This document shows, one piece after another, positions 7,222 to 13,988 of a DNA stretch of 20,600 nucleotides. Origin of the DNA: a virus. Every line of letters starts with the position of its first letter. The first letter of the stretch is position 1. Made by a program: the position numbers and the translations under genes. The DNA is taken from IMG/VR virus record IMGVR_UViG_3300045999_005893, positions 1 through 20,600 of that record; one strand, written 5' to 3'. The notes under the pieces were generated by a model. The model saw nothing but the letters and a program-made list of their open reading frames with translations, was not told the origin of the DNA and ran no database searches.

Positions 7222-8175
7222 ATGCCACAGCTCACCCCATCCCAAGCCAGGGTTGTTAACCCGGTATTGACGACAATTGCTCAGGGCATTAAGCAACGCG
7301 ATCTAGTCGGCAGCTGGCTTTTCCCCAAAGTGGATGTTGCCCTGCGCGGCGGCCAAATTATTACATTTGGCCGCGAAGCTTTTATGCAATACACTGGCCT
7401 GCAACGCGCTCCTGGCACCGCTACGTCGCGGGTTCAGTTTGGCTATGCAGCTGGCAGCTATACGCTGTTGGATTTCTCGCTTGAGGGCAAGCTGCCGGTA
7501 GAGCTGGAACAGGAAGGCCGCGTGGCCGCCAACGGATTTTCAATTGATGGGGCAGAGATGGCCCTTAAGCTCCCAAGCCGCATCATGGACCTGCGGCTGG
7601 AGATTGCTCAGGCAACTCTGGCCACCACCCTGGCTAACTATCCCCCAGCCAACCGGATTACGCTTTCGGGTACGTCGCAGTTTTCGGATTACTCCAACTC
7701 CAACCCCCTGACAGCCTTCGAGACTGGCAAGGAAGCCGTCAGAGCGCAGACAGGCCAGCATCCCACCCACGGCATAATGGGCCCCGCCGTATGGGCCAGT
7801 CTGAAATACCACCCAGATTTGGCGGAGTACACAAAATACACCGGCCGCGAAGTAGCAACTCTGTCTATTCTTTCCGACTTGACTGGGATCCCCAATTGGT
7901 ACGTCGGCAATTGCATCACGTCTAACGACGCTGGCACAACGCTGAGCGACGTATGGGGCAAGGATATTGTTCTTGCTTACTCGGACACCGAAACCCTTGA
8001 CGCCTATGGTGCTCCGACCTTTGGGTACACTTACAACCTGAGCGGCTATCCATTTGCCGAAGATCCTTACTACGATCGCAATCAAAAATCACAGATCTTT
8101 CCTGTGACTAGGTGCGAAGCTCCGGTGATTGCTGGCTCTAGCGCTGGCTACCTGATTAAGTCCGCTGTTGCATGA
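7222..8175 (+). CDS. E: Major capsid protein, lambda gpE type (HK97 fold)
   Basis: This 317-residue protein forms the icosahedral shell; lambda gpE has 341. The N-terminus (residues about 1-60, LTPSQARVVNPVLTTIAQGI and WLFPKVDVALRGGQIITFG) resembles gpE-type capsids in which the mature chain starts near the N-terminus without a long delta domain. The middle has a long helix, SRIMDLRLEIAQATLATTLA, matching the spine helix of the P-domain. The segment HPTHGIMGPAVWASLKYHPDL (split here by its turn) and the C-terminal beta-rich DAYGAPTFGYTYNLSGYPFA fit the A-domain of these capsids. It sits between decoration and connector genes. Its stop overlaps the next gene (ATGA). Confidence 0.93.
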   Translation: MPQLTPSQARVVNPVLTTIAQGIKQRDLVGSWLFPKVDVALRGGQIITFGREAFMQYTGLQRAPGTATSRVQFGYAAGSYTLLDFSLEGKLPVELEQEGRVAANGFSIDGAEMALKLPSRIMDLRLEIAQATLATTLANYPPANRITLSGTSQFSDYSNSNPLTAFETGKEAVRAQTGQHPTHGIMGPAVWASLKYHPDLAEYTKYTGREVATLSILSDLTGIPNWYVGNCITSNDAGTTLSDVWGKDIVLAYSDTETLDAYGAPTFGYTYNLSGYPFAEDPYYDRNQKSQIFPVTRCEAPVIAGSSAGYLIKSAVA

Positions 8176-8366
8176 TCATGACCAAACAAGACACCAGCAT
8201 CTACACGGTCTTAACGGGCCCCATTGACCACGATGGGGCCCGTTACCCGGAGGGGGAAGAAATCCCCCTGAGCAGCGATGCCGCCGCGCCGCTGCTGGCC
8301 CTGGGCGCCATTGAGGCAGTGCTCCCTGCCGCGAAAGCCAGGCAGCCCGAGAAAACCCCCGACTGA
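8172..8366 (+). CDS. Small protein in the lambda FI position
   Basis: The product has 64 residues. The core, YTVLTGPIDHDGARYPEGE followed by IPLSSDAAAPLLALGAIE, has the pattern of small phage proteins in which a beta-hairpin with a conserved HDGxxYxxGxxI motif precedes a short helix and a GAI/GVV turn. The C-terminus is basic and Pro-rich (PAAKARQPEKTPD). Lambda FI, which helps terminase find proheads, lies at this place but is longer (132 residues) and not clearly similar. The ATG at 8172 overlaps the capsid stop; an alternative start is the ATG at 8178. Function is unknown; coupling to the capsid gene suggests a head role. Confidence 0.7.
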   Translation: MIMTKQDTSIYTVLTGPIDHDGARYPEGEEIPLSSDAAAPLLALGAIEAVLPAAKARQPEKTPD

Positions 8367-8710
8367 TGCCATTTACCGAGGCCCTAGATCTCTTTTTCGC
8401 TGACTTCGGGAAGCCGGTTGTGGCGGGAACAGTGACGGGCCTCGGCATCCTGGACCAGTCCGGTGAATTTGCTCTGGGCGGCGATCTTGCCTACGTTGAA
8501 TATCCGCTGTTGGCACCAACTGCCACATTTGGCAATCTTGTTTATGGCCAAATTATTACGGTGGATGGCGTCACCTTCAAGGTGGAGTACAAGCCTCGTC
8601 CAATTGATGACGGGGCAATGTGCATCGTGCCCCTGATGCCCACTGACGAAACCCCACCTCCCGCCCATGAAGACGTGGGTTTTTCTTACTACCTATCTGT
8701 GTTCCAGTAA
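8366..8710 (+). CDS. Head-tail joining protein, gpFII-like
   Basis: This 114-residue protein is almost the same length as lambda FII (117), the connector that gives the head its tail-binding surface. The N-terminal helix FTEALDLFFADFGKPV is followed by beta strands. The segment GNLVYGQIITVDGVTFKVE then PRPIDDGAMCIVPL shows the conserved pattern of this family: a G-x-x-I-T-V-x-G-x-x-F/Y-x-V strand pair, then a D-D-G turn and a last strand. The C-terminal TDETPPPAHEDVGFSYYLSVFQ is an extension. It overlaps its upstream neighbour by one base and its downstream neighbour by one base. Confidence 0.8.
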   Translation: MPFTEALDLFFADFGKPVVAGTVTGLGILDQSGEFALGGDLAYVEYPLLAPTATFGNLVYGQIITVDGVTFKVEYKPRPIDDGAMCIVPLMPTDETPPPAHEDVGFSYYLSVFQ

Positions 8711-11175
8711 TGCGCAAGCCACCGCTCGACCCATCGCTGTTCACGTTTAGCCCAACGGCTGGAACGGTGACGTTTGCATCGGGATCTACGAGGCCAACGC
8801 ATCAGGCACAGATTGTCAGCATTGTCAATACTTCTAATGAGATTTATCTTTATCTGCCCGTACAGTCGGGACGTGGCGGCGCATATAACGCGACAACAGG
8901 CATTTTAACGCTTGAGATCGTTACCACAGCAATGAACAGCGGCGATGCGCTGCAAATTGTTATTGATGACAGCGAAATAGGCGCTACCAGCGCACTGCAG
9001 GCAGCCGGGAATGTCCTGCTGGGTGGCATCGGCGACAAATTGCCGCCGCTAGACGGTGGACGGTGGCCCGTATCTGGACCGCTGACTGACGTTGAGCTGA
9101 GGGCTCAGCCAGTGCCAGTCAGCGGAACGTTCTGGCCAGCAACTCAGCCGGTTTCAGGGACTTTTTGGCAGACAACTCAGCCGGTCTCTGGCCCGCTGAC
9201 CAACGTGCAGCTGACTGCGAGGCTGCCAATTCTGACACTATCCGGCACGCGGCTGCAGGTTGAACCGTCGTTGGCGACCGATGCATCCACAGCCACCAAC
9301 CAGGCGGCATCTAATGTTGCGCTGGGCAGCATTGACGGCAGGCTGGGCGTCACCGGCACAGATGCCCCCACCCTGCCAACTGGCGCCAGCGGCCTCGCGG
9401 GATTGGTGCAGGTGTTTTATCAGGCGCTGCTGGATAGGCTGCCGGCGACACTGAGCGGCGGCCGGCTGCAGGTGGCGCCGTCTCTGGCGGCTGATGCCGC
9501 CACCGCCACCAATCAGGAAATTATTAACAATTGCCTGGGCACTACTAATGAAACCCCTCCAAATAGCGACACCGCCAGCGCTGGCCTAAATGGGCGGATG
9601 CAGCGGCTCGCGCAAGGCCTCAGCTCGATCCTGCTGAAGCTGCCGGCGTTTGGTACTGCCGGTGCGCCTAGTTCGGATGTGTTGACGGTGCAAGGGGCGT
9701 CCAGTGGAACCGTCCTACCGGTTGCTCCAAACGTTACCCGTGGTGTTGGTAACGCAGATGGCAGCACTCAGCGAGTGACACTAGCTAGTGACAGCCCGGC
9801 GGTAATATCGCTGGCTGCGATAGCCAGTAGTCAGCCAGATGTGCAAACTACGTCAGCCGCATCATCCGATCGTGGTTCAGTGGTTCGACATGCACCTTGC
9901 TCTCAGTGGAAAGCAGATTTTTCTAGCACTGGGTCTGATTTACTGGCACCAGAGTTAGTGTTACGATCATCGTCTTCATTAGTAGTATCACAAGCTAGCG
10001 GTAACTTGCTTGTCAACACAGGTACTGCGACAAACGCTGAACTGCTCTGCAGATCTGCTGTCTCATTTAGGGGAACGGTGGCTTTAAGGTGGCGCTTGCT
10101 ACCGTCGCAAAGGATAGCAAACAGTAACTTAATGGTTTTGCTTGCTGACAGAATTGGTGAAAACCTTGCCTACACATGCACGGCTACAAACGTAGTTGTA
10201 ACGTTTCCTGGTCATTCATACACGTCAGCCAACGTCGGTCAGTCTATGATGTTGGGTGCTATTACTGGTGCGGCTGGCATTCCAGGACGATATCCTATTG
10301 CTAGTGTTGGTGCAAATACTATTACCTTTACAGTAACTGCGTGGCCAGCTAGCAGTAGCGGCACGCTTGACTTGTTTGGGCACAGCTACGTGCAGCAGCT
10401 TTACTCTGGTACTGCAAACGCTACGCTTGACGCCCAGCGTGGGGGTTGGAATACTGGTTCTGTAACAATGACTGCCCCTCTTTATGCTAATATTCACTCT
10501 GCATCTATTCAGCTAGACGGCAGAACCGCTGCAGCCTGTCGATCAGGAATAGGGGATGTACTTAATTTATCGGCATTAAGATCAGATATTGTGCCAGATG
10601 ACAGTACGAATTTATTTTTGTATCTGTGGGCTTACAATGGCTCTACAGCACCAGCTTCTGCAACAACGTGGACTATATTGTCTTTATCGCTGGAAGAGAA
10701 TGCCAACATCCCTTTATACCTAGCGGGTATGAAGCAGTCGGGGTTTGGATCTCCACTAGCAATGACAGGTGCTGTTACTGTATTAGCTGGTACGGCACTT
10801 GCCAGCGATGTTGGTGTTCAATACCGTGCTAGCGTCACAGGTGGTGCCACGCCCGCCAAGGTAATATCTTCGGCGGCAAGCCCAAGCTCAATACTTAAAG
10901 TTGGAGTAACACGACCACTTGGCTGGAACTTGGCAAATACTACGACTTTATGGGTATATGCCAAGTTATATAATTCAACAACGGCCACAGCCGGTACCGC
11001 AGGGGTTGTTATCCCAATTGCAATCCCTCCTAATGGGATCAATCGTCATTTTAACGAAGGGGGACTAACGGGTTTTGCTACCGGCCTTACGCTTACCACC
11101 GTAACAGGCGCCGCTGACTCCAGCGCCACGGCAGCGCCTGATGGTGCTATAGTTGGTTCGGTGTTTTTTGCTTAA
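8710..11175 (+). CDS. Large modular virion protein, probable appendage or fibre; function unknown
   Basis: This 821-residue protein has no lambda counterpart. Residues 1-110 are beta-rich. Residues about 116-175 carry repeated PVSGTFW/TQPVSG units. Two longer repeats with LSGxRLQVxPSLAxDAxTATNQ begin near residues 176 and 248. The motif VGNADGSTQRVTLASDSPAV at about 340-359 is a type common in phage structural proteins. The last about 95 residues (from ISSAASPSSILKVG, with GWNLANTTTLWVYAKLYN and a closing GAIVGSVFFA) fit a small beta-sandwich seen at the C-terminus of many viral appendage proteins, recalled from memory. No catalytic motif, signal peptide or membrane span is seen. The 3' half is clearly lower in G+C than neighbouring genes. 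A head fibre or tail-surface adhesin is the likeliest role. Confidence 0.75.
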   Translation: MRKPPLDPSLFTFSPTAGTVTFASGSTRPTHQAQIVSIVNTSNEIYLYLPVQSGRGGAYNATTGILTLEIVTTAMNSGDALQIVIDDSEIGATSALQAAGNVLLGGIGDKLPPLDGGRWPVSGPLTDVELRAQPVPVSGTFWPATQPVSGTFWQTTQPVSGPLTNVQLTARLPILTLSGTRLQVEPSLATDASTATNQAASNVALGSIDGRLGVTGTDAPTLPTGASGLAGLVQVFYQALLDRLPATLSGGRLQVAPSLAADAATATNQEIINNCLGTTNETPPNSDTASAGLNGRMQRLAQGLSSILLKLPAFGTAGAPSSDVLTVQGASSGTVLPVAPNVTRGVGNADGSTQRVTLASDSPAVISLAAIASSQPDVQTTSAASSDRGSVVRHAPCSQWKADFSSTGSDLLAPELVLRSSSSLVVSQASGNLLVNTGTATNAELLCRSAVSFRGTVALRWRLLPSQRIANSNLMVLLADRIGENLAYTCTATNVVVTFPGHSYTSANVGQSMMLGAITGAAGIPGRYPIASVGANTITFTVTAWPASSSGTLDLFGHSYVQQLYSGTANATLDAQRGGWNTGSVTMTAPLYANIHSASIQLDGRTAAACRSGIGDVLNLSALRSDIVPDDSTNLFLYLWAYNGSTAPASATTWTILSLSLEENANIPLYLAGMKQSGFGSPLAMTGAVTVLAGTALASDVGVQYRASVTGGATPAKVISSAASPSSILKVGVTRPLGWNLANTTTLWVYAKLYNSTTATAGTAGVVIPIAIPPNGINRHFNEGGLTGFATGLTLTTVTGAADSSATAAPDGAIVGSVFFA

Positions 11176-11182
11176 TTGATTC

Positions 11183-11449
11183 ATGGCCAAAACATTGAGG
11201 CTGCTGGTCAACGGCCCTATTGACGAAATTGAATACGCGGCCACTCAGCTGGTTGTCTTCGATAACGATGACCAGGCTAATGGCCTGATCGCTAGTGGAG
11301 TTGGCGAAATCTACACCAGCGAGTTTGGTACTACCACTAGCCATGATGCTAGGGTTGCCGCGCTACTTGCTTCCCGTGCTGAGCCTGAGGCTTTTCACAG
11401 TGAACCTCAACCAGAACCTCAACCAGAACCTGAACCAATTGAAGGTTGA
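11183..11449 (+). CDS. Small protein with acidic Pro-Glu-Gln tail, unknown function
   Basis: The 88-residue product starts seven bases after the large modular gene. Residues 1-65 look folded: a strand MAKTLRLLVNGPIDEIEYAA, then LVVFDNDDQANGLIASGVGEIY, and a helix HDARVAALLASRAEPEAF. The last 15 residues are a repeat of PEPQ/PEPE units encoded by a duplicated 12-bp unit near 11406-11430. No family is recognised. Its linkage to the upstream gene suggests a partner of the appendage, for example an assembly aid or attachment protein. Confidence 0.7.
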   Translation: MAKTLRLLVNGPIDEIEYAATQLVVFDNDDQANGLIASGVGEIYTSEFGTTTSHDARVAALLASRAEPEAFHSEPQPEPQPEPEPIEG

Positions 11450-11454
11450 TACGT

Positions 11455-11510
11455 CAACGTTACTACGTTAGTGGCTAAAAACGTAATGCTAGTCTCAACG
11501 TACTAAGTTA
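11455..11510. repeat. AT-rich gap with an imperfect 15-16 bp direct repeat
   Basis: CAACGTTACTACGTTA at 11455-11470 and CAACGTACTAAGTTA at 11496-11510 are imperfect direct repeats about 41 bp apart. They flank an AT-rich stretch with a TAGTCT box at 11490-11495. This is the only clearly AT-rich intergenic spot in the tail and head region. It could be an operator/promoter region or an old recombination junction at the edge of an acquired cassette. Confidence 0.45.
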
Positions 11511-11678
11511 AACAAGCCTCTGAGCTGGGCCACGCTATCAGCTGCCGCCGATCGCGTGGCACTCGACCGGTTGGGCGGCGTCAGCGTCACTGCTGGCGCC
11601 ACAACCGGCAAAGGTTTTTTGCGTCACAACAGCGAGGCTGTCGATGCGCAGATCCACCGGCAACGGTCGCAGAGTTAG
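11493..11678 (+). pseudogene. Start-less remnant resembling a head-tail joining protein N-terminus
   Basis: The frame open from 11493 to the TAG at 11676-11678 reads KPLSWATLSAAADRVALD, RLGGVSVTAGATTGKGFL, RHNSEAVDAQ. The pattern W-x-x-L-x-x-A-A-D, then L-G-x-V-x-V-T-x-G, then G-F-L fits N-termini of phage head-tail joining proteins. Codon third positions are GC-rich like real genes here. No ATG, GTG or TTG lies at its expected beginning; in-frame stop TAG is at 11490-11492. A following frame (11696-11887) continues with protein-like sequence, so either a one-base indel near 11649 or a -1 frameshift at T TTT TTG (11615-11621) could join them. Decay of a former connector gene is the simplest reading. 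Confidence 0.5.
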
Positions 11679-11695
11679 GGATTACAGCGGCTGGA

Positions 11696-11887
11696 ATGCT
11701 TGCGCTGTCCGCTGACTTGTGCGAGTTGCTGGAAAAACATTCTCCAGGCTGCACTGCCGACCGACTACAACTGATGGCCAACTGGGCTGTCACGTTGCGT
11801 GTTGACGGCACGGCCACCATTGTTCGACTGCCCGAGCCCGATCCGGAACCCGGCGATGGTGAGTCAGCCTCAGACTCGCTAGCCTGA
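11696..11887 (+). CDS. 63-residue protein or C-terminal half of a frame-broken gene
   Basis: The frame starts at ATG 11696 but is open upstream to before 11615, reading ADPPATVAELGITAAG just ahead of the ATG, which looks protein-like too. The body, LSADLCELLEKHSPGC then TADRLQLMANWAVTLRVDG, has a helix-helix-strand pattern. It ends in an acidic Pro tail, PEPDPEPGDGESASDS. No good ribosome site precedes the ATG (GGGA at 11678-11681 is far). It may be a small stand-alone gene or the second half of the upstream remnant after a frameshift. No family is recognised. Confidence 0.5.
   Translation: MLALSADLCELLEKHSPGCTADRLQLMANWAVTLRVDGTATIVRLPEPDPEPGDGESASDSLA
11880..11885 (+). promoter_or_regulatory. 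TAGCCT box 6 nt before a start codon
   Basis: TAGCCT ends six bases before the ATG at 11892, partly inside the stop of the previous frame. The same spacing is seen for TAGTCT before 3615 and TAGCCG before 12353. A TGAGG that could act as a ribosome site lies between, so both readings are possible. Confidence 0.25.
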
Positions 11888-11891
11888 GGCC

Positions 11892-12107
11892 ATGGGAGTT
11901 GATGCCATGATTGCGCTTGCGGCACTGGGCCTGTCTCTGCTGGGAGTGGGCTCTGCTGGCGCCGCAGCACTGTTTAAAATTGCCAGGGGCCTCGGCTCGT
12001 TCGAGGCCAAAATCCTTGAGGTGATCCGCAACCAGCAATCCCAGATCAACCGACTGGAGCAGGTCGCCGACCGCCACGACGAACGACTGAGGGATGGCGG
12101 CCTGTGA
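11892..12107 (+). CDS. Small membrane protein with C-terminal coiled coil (holin-like?)
   Basis: The product has 71 residues. Residues 5-27 form one hydrophobic span, AMIALAALGLSLLGVGSAGA. It is followed by a basic patch (KIARG) and a polar heptad-type helix, EVIRNQQSQINRLEQVADRH, ending RDGGL. One N-terminal span plus a soluble coiled coil is reminiscent of small phage holin-associated or XhlA-like proteins in reversed order, or of membrane anchors. Topology would leave the helix in the cytoplasm by the positive-inside rule. TGAGG at 11884-11888 may serve as ribosome site. A second ATG at 11907 is possible. No family is identified; a lysis role is only a guess, since this position in lambda holds structural genes. 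Confidence 0.7.
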   Translation: MGVDAMIALAALGLSLLGVGSAGAAALFKIARGLGSFEAKILEVIRNQQSQINRLEQVADRHDERLRDGGL

Positions 12108-12153
12108 GCTGGCCGGCTGTTGGCAGTAGCCTGTAGCCAGACAGAGGCACTCC

Positions 12154-12306
12154 ATGACCATCTCCAGCGACTATGCGCAGTATGCAGGCCTGGCGTTGTT
12201 CGTCACCAGCGAGCTGATCGGCATGAGCAGGCTGCGGAGCAACAGCGTGCTGCAGCTGGTGCTGAGCGCCGCGCGTCGTGCGTTCCCTTACAGCCGCGTG
12301 CGCTGA
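12154..12306 (+). CDS. 50-residue small protein, unknown function
   Basis: This short gene encodes a protein starting MTISSDYAQYAGLALFVTSE and ending AARRAFPYSRVR. AGAGG at 12142-12146 provides a ribosome site seven bases before the ATG. Residues 11-25 are hydrophobic (GLALFVTSELIGM) and may insert weakly in the membrane. The C-terminal half is an amphipathic basic helix, SVLQLVLSAARRAF. Codon use resembles neighbouring genes. A competing frame at 12120-12356 gives a Cys/His/Arg-rich translation with no ribosome site and is rejected. It fills an otherwise empty 245-bp gap between the membrane protein and the tail terminator gene. Confidence 0.65.
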   Translation: MTISSDYAQYAGLALFVTSELIGMSRLRSNSVLQLVLSAARRAFPYSRVR

Positions 12307-12352
12307 CCCCTGGCGCTCGGACTCTCGACCCTAACCCCTATAGCCGCCGGCC

Positions 12353-12784
12353 ATGACCAGCAGCAGCATCAGTGAGCGCATCATGGTGGCCGTCGAGGCC
12401 CTGCTGCAGGGCGTGCCGCAGGTAGGCACGCGGATCTGGCGCGAGCGCGAGGAGCCGCCCAGCCGCGACGAATGCCCCTGCCTGATCCTGGGCTGCGACG
12501 CTGAGCCCAGCAGCACCGGGACGGTGCCCGTAGTGGATTGCCGGCTGAAGGCCTTCATCGACATCTGCGTCTCAGGGCGGCCCCTAGCGACCCTGGCAGA
12601 TCCAATCCGCGTTGCCATCAGTCAGCGGCTGATGGCCAGCCCCCGCACCCTGGGGGGCTTGGCCTGGGACATCGTGCCCGAAGGGACAGAGTGGGATCGT
12701 GCCGTGGGAGAGATCGGAATCGCTAGGCTGAGGTTCGAGGTTCGTTTCCGCCACCGGCGCGACGACCCGACCGCAACTATCTAG
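12353..12784 (+). CDS. U: Tail terminator, lambda gpU-like
   Basis: The 143-residue product is close in size to lambda gpU (131), which caps the tail tube and joins it to the head. It begins with a long helix, SISERIMVAVEALLQGV, followed by RIWREREEPPSRDECPCLIL. Later strands include VVDCRLKAFIDICVSG, and a final beta strand IARLRFEVRFRHRRDDP. This order (helix, then strand with an R-P-x-x-x-x-P-C type motif, then a closing strand that matches 'evrYRt') is the general plan of tail terminators. It sits directly before the small gene and tail tube gene, as U precedes V in lambda. TAGCCG ends six bases before the ATG, and no Shine-Dalgarno is evident. Confidence 0.75.
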   Translation: MTSSSISERIMVAVEALLQGVPQVGTRIWREREEPPSRDECPCLILGCDAEPSSTGTVPVVDCRLKAFIDICVSGRPLATLADPIRVAISQRLMASPRTLGGLAWDIVPEGTEWDRAVGEIGIARLRFEVRFRHRRDDPTATI

Positions 12785-12794
12785 GGGGATCGGA

Positions 12795-12980
12795 GTGGCT
12801 AGCCTGACTGCAGATGAAATGTTTGCTGCTGGCCACGGCGGCAGCTACCAACTCGACCCTGTGACCGGAAGACGCACGCTCATCACAGAGCCTGCGCTGC
12901 CCGCGGAGGCTCCCGAGCCTACCAAGCCTACCAAGCCTGCCGCAGCTCAGGCCAAGCCCTCCACCCCAGCCCCCCGGTAA
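12795..12980 (+). CDS. Small spacer protein before the tail tube gene, unknown function
   Basis: The 61-residue product uses a GTG start at 12795; the in-frame ATG at 12819 would remove the conserved-looking MASLTADEMFA start. GGGGGA at 12785-12789 gives a purine-rich ribosome site. Residues 1-32 (LTADEMFAAGHGGSYQLDP followed by VTGRRTLI) look like a short folded piece with a helix and hairpin. The rest is a Pro/Ala/Lys-rich tail with TKPTKP and AKPSTPAPR. It could be a small tail assembly factor. No family is recognised, and position between U-like and V-like genes is the main clue. Confidence 0.6.
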   Translation: MASLTADEMFAAGHGGSYQLDPVTGRRTLITEPALPAEAPEPTKPTKPAAAQAKPSTPAPR

Positions 12981-12986
12981 ATAATC

Positions 12987-13940
12987 ATGGCCAATTTTGC
13001 AGTTGAAAACCTAGCGCTGGTCAAGCTGGAGACCGCCTATGGCGTCGATGCTGTTCCTACAGCCAATGACGCTATTCTTTGCGTTGAACCGGTAATCCCC
13101 GAGATGCGCGGGGAAGTTATCACCGAGAGCCTGGTGCGGCCGTTCATGGGCGGCCAGCGGCAAATGGTTGTCGGCGAGCATTACGCGGTCAATTTCAAGG
13201 TTGAGGTCAACGGCAGCGGCGTCGCCGGTACTGCGCCGCGCTATGGCCCACTGCTACAGGCCAGCCGCCACGCGCTGACTACGGTTGCCACCACGTCTAA
13301 TACTTATTCCGAGATTAGTACAATTGGCGCCGCTAGCACTAGCGTCACTTGCCAAATCTGGTACAACGGCTCCCGCCACGTCATCACCGGCTGGCGCGGC
13401 TCTTCAGTGACATTTGAGCTGGTTAATAACGATAAGGGCTACTTTACCTTCCAGGGCATTGGAATCTACGCAGGCCCCGTCACAGCTGCGCTGCCTACTT
13501 ATACATTCTCCACTACAGCGCCGCTTGCGCTACCGGTCACCCTGGGCAATACGCTGAACATAAACATTGCCGGCCATAGCGCTGGGTACCTGCAAAGCTT
13601 CCGGGTGACGTTGACAAATGACACGATTTATAACTCCCGGCCAGGTGGCGCCCCACAGGTGTTGATCACCGGTATGCAGACCACGACGTTCGAAGCCGTC
13701 TACGAGGCCCCGCTACAATCGGTATTCGACCCATTTGCAGCTGCGCTTACTAATACCACTGGGGCCCTCAGTGTCACCCACGGCACCACCAACGGCAACC
13801 GCGTGGCATTTGCAGCTGCCAGGGCCAAGACGCTGATCCCTAGCTATGAGAATGATAACGGGGTGGTAATGATGAGGGTGCCGGGCATTTTGCTGCCCAG
13901 CACTACGGGCAATGATGGCCACACGTTTGCATTTACCTAA
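12987..13940 (+). CDS. Major tail tube protein (gpV position)
   Basis: This 317-residue protein is beta-rich with high Thr, Ala, Gly and Val, as in siphophage tail tube proteins. The N-terminal ENLALVKLETAYGVDAVPTA then NDAILCVEPVIPEM is the typical opening of one tail tube family, in which E-T-x-Y-G-x-D-x-x-P precedes the first strand pair. The middle repeats beta-sandwich strands, and a second copy-like segment (IAGHSAGYLQSFRVTLTND) suggests two tube domains. Lambda gpV has 246 residues with a C-terminal Ig domain; this protein is longer and lacks a clear Ig motif. It lies directly before the chaperone and tape measure genes, the conserved place for tube genes. Confidence 0.87.
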   Translation: MANFAVENLALVKLETAYGVDAVPTANDAILCVEPVIPEMRGEVITESLVRPFMGGQRQMVVGEHYAVNFKVEVNGSGVAGTAPRYGPLLQASRHALTTVATTSNTYSEISTIGAASTSVTCQIWYNGSRHVITGWRGSSVTFELVNNDKGYFTFQGIGIYAGPVTAALPTYTFSTTAPLALPVTLGNTLNINIAGHSAGYLQSFRVTLTNDTIYNSRPGGAPQVLITGMQTTTFEAVYEAPLQSVFDPFAAALTNTTGALSVTHGTTNGNRVAFAAARAKTLIPSYENDNGVVMMRVPGILLPSTTGNDGHTFAFT

Positions 13941-13988
13941 GCGTCTGCTGGCTCAGACTCCCTAGCCCGATCCCCACTCACCACCACC

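Noticed and set aside
7540-8085. 181-codon minus-strand frame within the capsid gene
   Set aside because: Antisense shadow of the capsid gene with no start context or motif.
12120-12356. Open frame of 78 codons on the plus strand
   Set aside because: Translation is Cys/His/Arg-rich and unlike a folded protein, has no ribosome site and overlaps the better-supported 50-residue gene in another frame.
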